Shown: positions 7,108 to 14,573, numbered from the stretch's first letter. The stretch: DNA of 16,399 bases from Fibrobacteraceae bacterium (GCA_021443045.1 JABUUT010000018.1:16063-32461); one strand, 5' to 3'. Numbers and translations are program-made. Notes: generated from the sequence alone by a model not told the origin.

Positions 7108-8111
7108 TTTGGCTTGGCATTGAATCCAGCTGTGACGAAACCGCCTGCGCCGTGTTGCAAGACGATCCCCTGGAAGTTCTTTCGAACCCATTGTATAGCC
7201 AAATTGACGAGCACGCTTTATATGGTGGCGTTGTTCCAGAAATTGCAGCCCGAGCCCATCTTCAAAAAATAGCCCCCATTGCCGAATCGGCTATAAAAGA
7301 AGCATGCATTGAATTAAAAGACATAAACGCCATTGCGTACACAACGGGTCCCGGTCTTATGGGGCCTCTGCTGGTAGGTGCCAGCTTTGCCAAGGGCTTG
7401 GCAAAAGACTTAAATATTCCCTCTTACGGTATTAACCATCTTGAAGGGCACCTGGCAGCGGCATGGCTCAGCAATCCAGATATAGAGCCCCCTTTTCTGA
7501 CACTTACTGTCAGTGGAGGGCATACGGAACTGGTCATGGAAGAACCTGGTTTTAAATACACCAGCATTGGTCGCACACGCGATGATGCAGCAGGAGAGGC
7601 TTTTGACAAGTGTGGAAAATTGCTGGGCCTTAAATATCCGGCAGGAGCCACCATTAGCAAGTTGGGTGCCATAGGTAACCGAAAGTTTGTGGAATTTCCC
7701 AGAGCCCTCCACACCCACGATAGTTGCGAGTTTTCTTTTAGTGGATTAAAAACCGCGGTACTCCGTTATACAGAAACCCACGACCCCCAATATATCCAGC
7801 AAAATTTGGGAGACATATGTGCCTCTCTAGAAGATGCCATTGTAGACAGCCTTGTAACCAAGACAATTAACGCTCTTAAAAAGACGGGATTAAAAACTTT
7901 GGTGGTGGGTGGCGGAGTGAGCGCCAACTCCTGGTTGCGCGCCAGGCTGCAAGACTTCTGCAAAAAAAGGGGTATCCGATTCTGCATCCCAGACCGCAGC
8001 CTGAGCACCGATAACGGTGCCATGATTGCAGCCGCTGCAATCAGGCGCGCCAAGGCCGGCCAGCTACAATCCATAAACGAAGTAAAGCCCTGGATGCCTT
8101 TGGCCCCATAA
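7104..8111 (+). CDS. tsaD: tRNA N6-adenosine threonylcarbamoyltransferase TsaD
   Basis: TsaD (Gcp/YgjD, Kae1 family) transfers the threonylcarbamoyl group to A37 of tRNAs that read ANN codons, with TsaB and TsaE as partners in the cytoplasm. The 335-residue product is the usual length and carries IESSCDET (6-13), the metal-binding H112 and H116 in HLEGH, SGGHTE (137-142), DDAAGEAFDK (160-169), YPAGATI (178-184), SFSGLK (211-216), VVGGGVSAN (267-275) and STDNGAMIA (301-309, D303 a metal ligand). It is intact. Its ATG overlaps the ybbR stop (ATGA), and a GGGAG (7089-7093) 10 bases upstream serves as ribosome binding site. A modest hairpin follows the gene. Confidence 0.97.
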   Translation: MIWLGIESSCDETACAVLQDDPLEVLSNPLYSQIDEHALYGGVVPEIAARAHLQKIAPIAESAIKEACIELKDINAIAYTTGPGLMGPLLVGASFAKGLAKDLNIPSYGINHLEGHLAAAWLSNPDIEPPFLTLTVSGGHTELVMEEPGFKYTSIGRTRDDAAGEAFDKCGKLLGLKYPAGATISKLGAIGNRKFVEFPRALHTHDSCEFSFSGLKTAVLRYTETHDPQYIQQNLGDICASLEDAIVDSLVTKTINALKKTGLKTLVVGGGVSANSWLRARLQDFCKKRGIRFCIPDRSLSTDNGAMIAAAAIRRAKAGQLQSINEVKPWMPLAP

Positions 8112-8147
8112 AATCGCCAAATTTTGTGATTTTTACCACTTATAACA

Positions 8148-8175
8148 GGCTATTCAAAATAGTCTTATTTTATTC
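8148..8175 (+). terminator. Possible weak terminator after tsaD
   Basis: GGCTATT (8148-8154) pairs with AATAGTC (8158-8164), with one G-T pair and a CAA loop, followed by a T-rich stretch TTATTTTATT. The stem is AT-rich, so termination would be partial. It separates ybbR-tsaD from the next two genes. Confidence 0.45.
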
Positions 8176-8200
8176 CTAATAAATGTGTATATTTAATCTT

Positions 8201-8647
8201 ATGAAATATATGCCCAAAATAAGCGCTATCCATTTAGCAATCATGATCCTCCTCTGGGGCATGTGCTTTGGCCTATGCTTTGCCCAAGATATTAACGCTC
8301 CCATGAACGATGCCCAGATATTTAAGCCGGAACGTCGAGCCACCACCGTGCAAATGGTAGACTCTTCCGCCAACAATATCAAAATGAATGTAGACATTTT
8401 CAGTGACGGAAACATAGGTTCCTACTACATTCTCTGGGACCATGTAGACCTTTCGGAGGACATCAAAAAGTTGATGACCACCCGAGACTTTGCCAGAGAC
8501 GAATTTTTTATGCAGAACATAGACCGCGAGCAATTTGAACAAGAGAGAATATTACAGCTTTTTGAAGACAGAAAGCGAGAATACTTTAACATTTTCCCAG
8601 AAGAAGCGCTTAAAATGTTGCAGGACGAGCAAAAAGACGACGAATAG
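8201..8647 (+). CDS. Hypothetical secreted protein, 148 aa
   Basis: I do not recognise this family. With ATG 8201 the protein starts M-K-Y-M-P-K and has a hydrophobic core (IHLAIMILLWGMCFGLCFA), ending near CFA|QD, which reads as a type I signal peptide; the cysteines do not sit in a good lipobox. The mature part is about 115 residues, acidic, with a predicted beta segment ('NNIKMNVDIFSDGNIGSYY') and a charged helical C-terminus. ATG 8183 would put MCIFNL in front and 8210 would remove three residues; I chose 8201 because of the basic signal-peptide start. No clear ribosome binding site is seen. birA begins 16 bases downstream, so the two are probably cotranscribed, though no functional link is evident. 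Confidence 0.7.
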   Translation: MKYMPKISAIHLAIMILLWGMCFGLCFAQDINAPMNDAQIFKPERRATTVQMVDSSANNIKMNVDIFSDGNIGSYYILWDHVDLSEDIKKLMTTRDFARDEFFMQNIDREQFEQERILQLFEDRKREYFNIFPEEALKMLQDEQKDDE

Positions 8648-8663
8648 CTTTCTCTAAAAACTC

Positions 8664-9497
8664 ATGTTTACTTCGGAAAATCCAATTTTATCTTGGCAAG
8701 CCTCCGGATTTGGTGGTGCCGTTTCGGAATTTTTTGAAAGCGTTGAAAGCACCCACTCCCTAATGAAAGAAAAGGCCCTCCGTGGAGACGCTCAACCAGG
8801 AGCCCTGATTGTAGCAGACCACCAAACTGCAGGGCGTGGCCGGCACCAACGCACTTGGAGTTCCCCAGCAGGGAAAAACCTGTACTTTAACATTCTTGTT
8901 CCACTCGAGAATATAGCTCCGGCAAACTACGCCCAAATCACACAGGTTACAGCATTAACCTTTGCCGAGGTATTCCGTTCTCTGCAAGGTGAAAAAAGCC
9001 CGTGCAAAAAAATTTCGGTTAAATGGCCCAACGACATTCTCTTTGAAAAAAGCAAATTTTGTGGTATACTGGCCGAAATCATTTTTTCCCCTACACCCGC
9101 TTTAAACCTGGGCGTTGGTATCAATGTAAACAGCAACGCCAGCGATTACAACCATCTAGGCCGTAATGTGACCTCTCTAAAAGAAATTGTGGGCAAACGC
9201 ATCAACCGAGAAAAATTGCTTCAAACGCTGGTAGCCTCCCTAGAACGAGCCATAGGGCAATTTAAGGCCTTTGGAATATCTCCTTGGGTAGAAGCCTGGC
9301 GAAAAATGGATAAATTCATTGGCGCCAGGGGAACCATTATTGCCAACAACCATTGTACCGACCAAGCCCTCCTCCATCCCGAAGAATCGCAAAAAAAATC
9401 AGGCCACATTATAGATATGAAACCCGATGGAAGCCTTCTCTTTAAAACGGACGATGGAGAAACCATTAACGTTTTCTCCGCCGATCTGGAAATCTAA
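8664..9497 (+). CDS. birA: Biotin--[acetyl-CoA-carboxylase] ligase (BirA catalytic type, no HTH)
   Basis: Biotin protein ligase activates biotin with ATP and attaches it to the carboxyl-carrier protein of acetyl-CoA and related carboxylases. The 277-residue product has ST(E/H)S-like substrate segment SVESTHS (26-32), the biotinyl-AMP loop GRGRHQRTW (57-65), KWPND (120-124, catalytic lysine), CGILAE (133-138) and GVGINVN (150-156), followed by the small C-terminal domain. The N-terminal winged-helix repressor domain of E. coli BirA is missing: the catalytic core starts within the first 25 residues. So it should be a group I enzyme that does not regulate biotin genes. The ATG lacks a Shine-Dalgarno sequence. 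The stop lies only 4 bases from the stop of the convergent gene. Confidence 0.95.
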   Translation: MFTSENPILSWQASGFGGAVSEFFESVESTHSLMKEKALRGDAQPGALIVADHQTAGRGRHQRTWSSPAGKNLYFNILVPLENIAPANYAQITQVTALTFAEVFRSLQGEKSPCKKISVKWPNDILFEKSKFCGILAEIIFSPTPALNLGVGINVNSNASDYNHLGRNVTSLKEIVGKRINREKLLQTLVASLERAIGQFKAFGISPWVEAWRKMDKFIGARGTIIANNHCTDQALLHPEESQKKSGHIIDMKPDGSLLFKTDDGETINVFSADLEI

Positions 9498-9501
9498 AAC
9501 C

Positions 9502-9717
9502 CTACTCTTTTCTCTTAAAGTACACACTGCCCATTAAAGCCACGGCCAGCACCACAATCAAGGCAGAAAGAATAGTTTGAGCCAAGCTCTCATACTCCTG
9601 GGCCACACCACTTTCTATAAGAACAATCATAACCAAGGCAAGAACAGCCCCCACAGAGCCCATCTGCTGAAACATCTTTACCTTTTCTTCATTGCTAAAC
9701 TTTTTAAACGAGGGCAT
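9502..9717 (-). CDS. Small two-helix membrane protein, 71 aa, last gene of quinone operon
   Basis: The family is unknown to me. The 71-residue protein has a charged N-terminus (MPSFKKFSNEEKVKMFQQ), a first hydrophobic helix (about 20-37), a short polar loop with Q-E-Y-E-S-L, and a second hydrophobic helix (about 44-66) ending KRKE. That predicts two membrane helices with both ends in the cytoplasm. It is likely real: its ATG overlaps the end of the prenyltransferase gene by 14 bases in another frame, and GGGAGG (9726-9731) stands eight bases before the start. It may assist or regulate the prenyltransferase; this rests only on position. Confidence 0.78.
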   Translation of the reverse strand: MPSFKKFSNEEKVKMFQQMGSVGAVLALVMIVLIESGVAQEYESLAQTILSALIVVLAVALMGSVYFKRKE

Positions 9718-10597
9718 CTACGTTTCCTCCCATGCAAATCCACACAATAAGCCCCACCATAACCAAGGCACTAATAGCCACATTAGCTAAAAAGAAATCC
9801 CGGTTCATGGCATCCAAGTCATCCGATTTTCGGAACAAATGAATATAAACAATGGCCGCCGTCATTAGGCCTGTTACAGACCACCAAACCAAACCCATGT
9901 TCCATACCAAGCCAAAAATCACACATAAAATAAGCATGGCCACATGGCTCCAAAAAGCAATTTTCAAGGCTACCTTACGGCCAAAGCGGGCCGGCACAGA
10001 GCAAAGCCCCATTTTCCTATCTATTTCCTCATCCTGCGTGGCATAAATAATATCAAAGCCCCCCATCCAAAGCATAAGAATAGCCAAAAGAAAAATGGGG
10101 AAAACCGCAAATTCACCCCGCACTGCAATCCAGGCCCCCAATGGGCTCATGCCAATGGCAAATCCCAAAAACCAATGGCAGAGCCAGCTAAAACGTTTCC
10201 AGTAGGAATACGACAACAAAAGCAACCATACAGGCAAAGCCAAAAAACCGGCCAACGGCTGAAGCAATGCTGCAAACAAAACAAACAGCACGCCATTAAC
10301 CGCCAAAAAGGCCACCACCGATTTTTTGGTCAAACGCCCCGCCGGCAGGTGGCGCTTGGCCGTTCGAGGATTCAGGGCATCAATCTCGGCGTCAGCAATG
10401 CGGTTAAACGTCATGGCACTGTTGCGTGCCGTAACCATGCATAGCACAATGAGCAAAATCATTCGCAAAGTTTCTGGCCAGCTCATGCCTCTAAAACCAT
10501 TAGCCGCCACCCACATGCTGCCAATGGCAAAAGGCATGGCAAACAGGGAATGGCTCAACCGCACCATGTGCCCAAATTCCAGAACATTCTTTAGCAT
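9704..10597 (-). CDS. mqnP: UbiA-family polyprenyltransferase (MqnP/4-hydroxybenzoate type)
   Basis: UbiA enzymes attach a polyprenyl chain to an aromatic ring inside the membrane. With the start used here it has 297 residues, about eight to nine hydrophobic helices and both aspartate-rich motifs: N65-RIA-D69-AEI-D73 with following NPRTAKR, and D182-IIYATQD189-EEID193. The N-terminal 'LSHSLFAMPFAIGSMWVAA' is typical of the UbiA-other/MqnP group of the futalosine menaquinone pathway and unlike MenA. Neighbours ubiX and ubiE/menG support a quinone role. A true ubiquinone UbiA is less likely but not excluded. Start choice: ATG 10597 shares a base with the ubiX stop (TAATG) and has GGGGGAG six bases before it; ATG 10612 would add five residues and destroy this arrangement. 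Confidence 0.9.
   Translation of the reverse strand: MLKNVLEFGHMVRLSHSLFAMPFAIGSMWVAANGFRGMSWPETLRMILLIVLCMVTARNSAMTFNRIADAEIDALNPRTAKRHLPAGRLTKKSVVAFLAVNGVLFVLFAALLQPLAGFLALPVWLLLLSYSYWKRFSWLCHWFLGFAIGMSPLGAWIAVRGEFAVFPIFLLAILMLWMGGFDIIYATQDEEIDRKMGLCSVPARFGRKVALKIAFWSHVAMLILCVIFGLVWNMGLVWWSVTGLMTAAIVYIHLFRKSDDLDAMNRDFFLANVAISALVMVGLIVWICMGGNVDALV
9726..9731 (-). promoter_or_regulatory. Ribosome binding site of the 71-aa membrane protein gene
   Basis: GGGAGG on the - strand, eight bases before ATG 9717 and within the 3' end of the prenyltransferase gene. It is the main evidence that the small overlapping gene is translated. Confidence 0.85.
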
Positions 10598-11148
10598 TAT
10601 ACACTCCCCCATTTTTTTCCCAAGTCTGCATCCACCCCCAAATGTTTCAGTACCTTGGCCACCACAGTATCCACTAAGTCTTCAACGGTTTTGGGATGGG
10701 TGTAAAACTGAGGAGAAGCCGGAACCACAATAGCACCCGCCCGATTCAGCCTCACCATATTTTCTAGATGTATCAAATTGTAGGGCATCTCTCTAGGTAC
10801 AATAACCAAGGGGCGTTTTTCCTTAAGGCACACATCGGCACTGCGAACCAAAAGATTGTCAGAAGTTCCAGCAGCAATGCGGCCCAAGGTTCCCATGGAG
10901 CAAGGAACTACCGCCATACCATCATAGCCAGAACTTCCGCTGGCACAATCCGCAAAAAAATCTTCCACATTCCGAGTATCGTCGCAATAATCATACAGAC
11001 GATTCTCCCCTTCAAACGCAACCACTTCCCCGCCCGGCCTTGTTACAATCGCAACCACTTCATGACCAAGTCGTTTTAAATGCAAGGCCGTGCGTGTAGC
11101 ATAAATGGCGCCGCTAGCACCAGTAACACCTAAAATAAAGCGGCTCAC
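10597..11148 (-). CDS. ubiX: Flavin prenyltransferase UbiX
   Basis: UbiX joins dimethylallyl phosphate to reduced FMN, making the prenylated FMN cofactor of UbiD-type decarboxylases. The 183-residue product has GVTGASGAIYA (7-17), the flavin-binding segment PCSMGTLGRIAAG (82-94) with S84, SDNLLVRSADVCLKEKRPLVIVPRE (ending at the catalytic-type E120) and the C-terminal Y149/PKTVEDLVD region. It starts with GTG at 11148, overlapping the ubiE stop (GTGA), with AAGGAGG (11153-11159) four bases upstream. Between a menaquinone-type prenyltransferase and methyltransferase it probably supports the UbiD-like decarboxylation step of that pathway; no ubiD is in the window. Confidence 0.96.
   Translation of the reverse strand: MSRFILGVTGASGAIYATRTALHLKRLGHEVVAIVTRPGGEVVAFEGENRLYDYCDDTRNVEDFFADCASGSSGYDGMAVVPCSMGTLGRIAAGTSDNLLVRSADVCLKEKRPLVIVPREMPYNLIHLENMVRLNRAGAIVVPASPQFYTHPKTVEDLVDTVVAKVLKHLGVDADLGKKWGSV
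10604..10610 (-). promoter_or_regulatory. Ribosome binding site deciding the mqnP start
   Basis: GGGGGAG on the - strand, six bases before ATG 10597 and inside the end of ubiX. It favours that ATG over the in-frame ATG at 10612, which would place this site inside the coding region. Confidence 0.85.
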
Positions 11149-11843
11149 GGAGCCTCCTTCTTTCTAAGAATCACCCCAAAGGAAATTCCCAAATCAAAGG
11201 ACTTTACTTGCACCACTTCAAAACCCGTTTCCACTGCCATGGCCACAAAATCGGTTACTGGCAAAAAACAGATAATTGAATTCACCAAATATTCGTAGGC
11301 ACTTCGCTTGCCACTAAAAAACGCTCCCGACACCGGAATAAAAAGAGGTGCCAGAACCTTATAAAAAAACTTGTTAAAAATTCCTCGTGGCGAAAAAAAT
11401 TCCAAAACGCACAAATAGCCGCCCTTTTCCAAAACCCTAAAGGACTCCTCCAAACCACGACGGGCATCCGGCAAATTCCGCATACCAAAACCATTCAAGA
11501 TCACATTAAACTGGCCGTCTGCAAAAGGCATTTTCATAGCATCCAACTGCACCGGAAACGCCTCAATTTTCTTGGGCATCACCTGAACCAGCATACCGTA
11601 AGAAAAATCGCCTATAACAGCCATCCCTGTATTTTTTACATACTTGCGAAAGGTATGGGCAAAATCCCCAGTGCCACCGCACAAATCAAGCAAACGAATT
11701 TCAGAGTTTTCCTTCAAGAGTTTTGACAGCCTTTTACAGCAACTTCTACGCCACAGAACATCCTGAAAGCAGCTTAAAAAATGATTTAGAAAATCATAGC
11801 GGCTGGCTATGCCATCGAACATTTTTCGTACAGGGCTCATCAT
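11145..11843 (-). CDS. ubiE: Demethylmenaquinone methyltransferase UbiE/MenG
   Basis: This SAM-dependent C-methyltransferase carries out a late step of menaquinone (and, in some bacteria, ubiquinone) synthesis. The 232-residue product opens with the UbiE signature MFDGIASRYDFLNHFLS (8-24), then the SAM-binding loop LDLCGGTGDF (52-61), MPFADGQFNVILNGFGMRN (105-123) and RVLEKGGYLCVLEF (136-149). It is the first gene of an overlapping four-gene - strand operon. There is no Shine-Dalgarno sequence; the start reads ATGATG, and a TATCTTTG box ends five bases before it. ATG 11840 is an equally good start. Confidence 0.95.
   Translation of the reverse strand: MMSPVRKMFDGIASRYDFLNHFLSCFQDVLWRRSCCKRLSKLLKENSEIRLLDLCGGTGDFAHTFRKYVKNTGMAVIGDFSYGMLVQVMPKKIEAFPVQLDAMKMPFADGQFNVILNGFGMRNLPDARRGLEESFRVLEKGGYLCVLEFFSPRGIFNKFFYKVLAPLFIPVSGAFFSGKRSAYEYLVNSIICFLPVTDFVAMAVETGFEVVQVKSFDLGISFGVILRKKEAP
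11153..11159 (-). promoter_or_regulatory. Ribosome binding site of ubiX
   Basis: AAGGAGG on the - strand, four bases before the GTG at 11148. It lies inside the last codons of ubiE and fixes the GTG as the ubiX start. Confidence 0.85.
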
Positions 11844-11848
11844 GCAAA

Positions 11849-11856
11849 CAAAGATA
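11849..11856 (-). promoter_or_regulatory. TATCTTTG box before the ubiE operon
   Basis: TATCTTTG on the - strand matches the TAnnTTTG -7 element of Bacteroidetes promoters and is identical to the box before tRNA-Phe. No convincing -35 is seen. It ends five bases before the ATG, so a transcript starting from it would have almost no leader. Confidence 0.45.
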
Positions 11857-11874
11857 GAATAAAGGGCACCTCTA

Positions 11875-11906
11875 AAAGAAAAAGCACAGGGAAATCCCTG
11901 CGCTTT
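11875..11906 (-). terminator. Rho-independent terminator of the CotH gene
   Basis: On the - strand AAAGCGCAGGG and CCCTGTGCTTT pair over 11 positions (one G-T) around ATTT, followed by TTCTTTT. On the + strand the G-T becomes an A-C mismatch and there is no T run, so it is directional. It separates the CotH gene from the ubiE operon. Confidence 0.88.
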
Positions 11907-11930
11907 ACATAGGCAACCATTAGCTAGCCA

Positions 11931-14414
11931 CTACTTAAACACAGCCGTATATGTTACCCCATCTGAGGGAGTCACCAAACGAGGATTATCGGCCACACCG
12001 TCGCTCCAGCCTGCAAACACAGCTCCTGCAGCAGGAATAGCGCTTATTTCCATAGGAATGCCGCTAAAGAACTTTCCGCTGTAGCTGGTAGAGGTGGCGG
12101 TGCTTCCCGGCAAATTCATCCCTTCCATTAAAACAACGCCATTGTCAGACTTGAATCCAACGGTAATCTGATCGCTTAGGCCAAATTCGCTAATGTATTC
12201 GCTCTTAACAACACCATCCCGTTCTTCGGCCCAAGGAGCCAACTTTTCACCATAAGGGTCAAAGCCGTGGGCATATTCGCTTCTCCTCTGCTTGTAGGCT
12301 TCCACATCCATATCACAGTCCACATCAGCCTGGTCCAGCATGGATGCAAGGAATTCAGCCTTTTTGCGCACATTCTTTCCATTAAGGTATGTGGCCAGCA
12401 TTACAGAGGAACGGTTAATAAAGAGCCTCTTAAAGTCATCATTCTTAATCAGATTATTGTACAGCATCGGGAAGCAAATAGCACTGTTGCAGCTATTTTT
12501 ACCGCCTTTCTTAATCCAGCTGAACATGTTCATAGACTGGCTAAATCCAGCCACAGTCCAGTCCCACACAAAACCATGGTCAAGGTCATAAATCATAAAC
12601 TTCCATGGGCGACCAGGGCTCTTCCAGGCACGAACGTTGTTGTCAGGCCAGTCCCCATTGTGAATATAAATTTCGGCAGCCATGTAGTCGGCAAAGTTGC
12701 CAATATCAATCAGAGCCTTGGCCTGCTCATAGTTTGCAGCATCCGTCATATCGTTGCCATTAATAAAGTCCAGCATGGCCTTGTAGTCATCAATGGTACC
12801 GTTGCTTGCGGTAATTTCCTTGTTCAGGTGCTTTATAAAGTTAACGGTACTTGCATCAATGCCATAGTTCGTTTCAACAAAGTTTTTGTTGTAACGTTCA
12901 CGCATATCGTGAATGCCGTAATACTTGCCATTGTAGTAAACAACAACCTGACGGCTACGCTGGTAATCCACATCGGAACCTTCAAGAATGGCCCCCCCCA
13001 CAGCATCGGCAAAGTAGTCTGCCACAAAGCGGTTTCCGTTATTGCGAAGGTTAAAGCCCTTATACTTGTCATTAACACCCTTTCGAGTTTCAAACAAAGG
13101 ATACTTTAACCAGCCATCCTGATATTCCTCACGCATCACAATGGCCACAGATTTTTTGCGTTCCATGCGGCTCCAGCCACCCATCAAAGAAATTCCAGCA
13201 TCAATTTCCCATGTAGACTTGCCCGAAGAACTACCTTTTTCAAAGTACTCCACATGAACCGGAAGCTCGCCAGAATCGTTGGGATAGGATTCGTTAGGAG
13301 CATACATCTGGTCGTGGTCCATATCGGGTTCGCCACCATTAGTCTTTTTATAATACTTTTCAAAGAAAGATGGATCCACACTTACAGCCACAACGGGCAT
13401 ATGTACATTTTCTTCAATGAAGTAAGTATTGGTTGTAACAGCCTTGGTAAGGTATCCATCCTTAAAGGCGGCACAGCGCAAGGTGGTATTGCTTTCAAAA
13501 GTCTTTGGCGAGTTAAACTCAGGGGAATTTTCATTGGGAATGGAACCATCTTCAGTGCAGCGAACCTTAATGCCAGCAGCAACTTCTGGAGGATTTACAG
13601 TTACAGGGCCGTTGTAAAAACCGCCGGAGGTGTTCTTCATGTCCAGGGTGGGGCCCATTCCTTTGTAAGAAGTGGCTTCATTATTTGGTTTCTCTGGTGT
13701 TGGCTTCCCAAAGTACATCCATCCGCCACCATCAACGCGGCCCCAGCTAACACCTGGTTCCAAGAATGGATACTTAACAGAATCCCGAATGCCATAGTAC
13801 GAGTCAATAAGGTAAATGGAGCCCCCATTACGTTCCAATTTCCAGTTAGTGTGGGGACGGTAATGATTTTGCCCCTTATCGGAACCTTCCAAAGCAACGT
13901 TCAAATCCTTGTTGTCGCAGAAAATATTCTTAAAGGACTTTGCCGGAATAACCACATCACCAAAAACCCATTTTCTGGCACGGCTAGTGTTCTCCACAAG
14001 GGAATAGCCCTTGAGGCTGGCAGGCTGATCACCAGCATTATAAATTTCCACCCAGCCTGGATCATTGCCATCTTCATCCAGCCAGTCCAAATTGGTGGTA
14101 GTCACTTCAGTAATTAAAAGAGAAGACTTGCCAACCCAATGAATTGTGGTGTCCGTTGGAATATAAACAGTATCCGTTAACACGATGGTGTCGCCATTGG
14201 AATCAACAAGCCGAATAGTATCGATTACCGAGTTGGCCGTATCGATTTTCATAATGGTGTCGCCAGTCAAAGAGTCAACCACATAGGTGGTATCAATCTT
14301 TGGAGGAGGCAAGCCACCATTAGAAACATTTAGCGCTTCTTCGGTACAAGCCAAGAGAACAAAGGAAACTAGACAGAAGCCTAGAAATCTACCAAAAAAA
14401 TTTGTATGGCGCAC
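11931..14414 (-). CDS. CotH kinase family lipoprotein with lamin-tail and beta-repeat domains
   Basis: The 827-residue protein is a predicted surface or periplasmic lipoprotein. Its signal peptide ends in LLAC, with lipidated C23. Then follow a Thr/Asp-rich linker (about 40-92), a lamin-tail-like domain (about 97-213, LLITEV...GWVEIYNAG...LKGYSL), a chitobiase/hexosaminidase C-terminal-type domain (about 254-333), the CotH domain (about 340-680, with NGDWPDNN at 586-593 and YDLD at 609-612), and a C-terminal InlB-type beta repeat (about 748-827, FAGWSDG...YTAVF). CotH of Bacillus spores phosphorylates coat proteins; the YDLD and NNxRxW motifs suggest the fold is intact. Substrate is unknown. 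Start choice: GTG 14414 has AGGTGG six bases upstream and gives a proper signal peptide; TTG 14465 would add 17 residues and lies at the likely transcription start. It is monocistronic. Confidence 0.92.
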   Translation of the reverse strand: MRHTNFFGRFLGFCLVSFVLLACTEEALNVSNGGLPPPKIDTTYVVDSLTGDTIMKIDTANSVIDTIRLVDSNGDTIVLTDTVYIPTDTTIHWVGKSSLLITEVTTTNLDWLDEDGNDPGWVEIYNAGDQPASLKGYSLVENTSRARKWVFGDVVIPAKSFKNIFCDNKDLNVALEGSDKGQNHYRPHTNWKLERNGGSIYLIDSYYGIRDSVKYPFLEPGVSWGRVDGGGWMYFGKPTPEKPNNEATSYKGMGPTLDMKNTSGGFYNGPVTVNPPEVAAGIKVRCTEDGSIPNENSPEFNSPKTFESNTTLRCAAFKDGYLTKAVTTNTYFIEENVHMPVVAVSVDPSFFEKYYKKTNGGEPDMDHDQMYAPNESYPNDSGELPVHVEYFEKGSSSGKSTWEIDAGISLMGGWSRMERKKSVAIVMREEYQDGWLKYPLFETRKGVNDKYKGFNLRNNGNRFVADYFADAVGGAILEGSDVDYQRSRQVVVYYNGKYYGIHDMRERYNKNFVETNYGIDASTVNFIKHLNKEITASNGTIDDYKAMLDFINGNDMTDAANYEQAKALIDIGNFADYMAAEIYIHNGDWPDNNVRAWKSPGRPWKFMIYDLDHGFVWDWTVAGFSQSMNMFSWIKKGGKNSCNSAICFPMLYNNLIKNDDFKRLFINRSSVMLATYLNGKNVRKKAEFLASMLDQADVDCDMDVEAYKQRRSEYAHGFDPYGEKLAPWAEERDGVVKSEYISEFGLSDQITVGFKSDNGVVLMEGMNLPGSTATSTSYSGKFFSGIPMEISAIPAAGAVFAGWSDGVADNPRLVTPSDGVTYTAVFK

Positions 14415-14420
14415 AATAAA

Positions 14421-14426
14421 CCACCT
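14421..14426 (-). promoter_or_regulatory. Ribosome binding site deciding the CotH gene start
   Basis: AGGTGG on the - strand, six bases before GTG 14414. It makes the GTG that opens the lipoprotein signal peptide the best start. Confidence 0.7.
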
Positions 14427-14473
14427 ATAGAGAAAGAACACCAACAGCAACAGCTGCACACACAATTCCGACC

Positions 14474-14482
14474 CTTATAGCA
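14474..14482 (-). promoter_or_regulatory. Extended -10 promoter of the CotH gene
   Basis: TGCTATAAG on the - strand is an extended -10 element. No clear -35 is present. It predicts a transcript starting near 14467 with a leader of about 50 bases before GTG 14414. Confidence 0.55.
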
Positions 14483-14543
14483 CTAAATTTACTAGTTTTT
14501 ATAAAAAAAAACGAAGAAAGATGAGTAATATTCTATTTACACC

Positions 14544-14573
14544 TTGACAAATCACAAAGTTTTGCTATCTTTG
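14544..14573 (+). promoter_or_regulatory. Promoter of tRNA-Phe
   Basis: A perfect -35 TTGACA (14544-14549) and, 16 bases later, TATCTT (14566-14571) within TGCTATCTTTG. It can be read as a sigma70 extended -10 or as the TAnnTTTG element of Bacteroidetes promoters. Transcription should start near 14579, a few bases before the tRNA. Confidence 0.8.

Noticed and set aside
9490..9510. Terminator between birA and the convergent small gene
   Set aside because: The stops are only four bases apart and no stem with a T run is seen.
9944..10444. 166-codon open frame on + opposite the prenyltransferase gene
   Set aside because: Low-complexity, Lys/Gln/Pro-rich antisense translation of a hydrophobic membrane protein; the - strand gene has both UbiA motifs.
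10598..10612. Longer prenyltransferase from ATG 10612
   Set aside because: The strong GGGGGAG site would then be inside the gene; ATG 10597 with the TAATG overlap fits better.
13254..14117. Long open frame of 287 codons on + inside the CotH gene
   Set aside because: It is the antisense shadow of a gene with clear domains, lipobox, ribosome binding site and terminator. The translation shows no family features.
14415..14465. Longer CotH product from TTG 14465
   Set aside because: It would begin at the predicted transcript start, lack a ribosome binding site and place 17 hydrophobic residues before a complete lipoprotein signal peptide.
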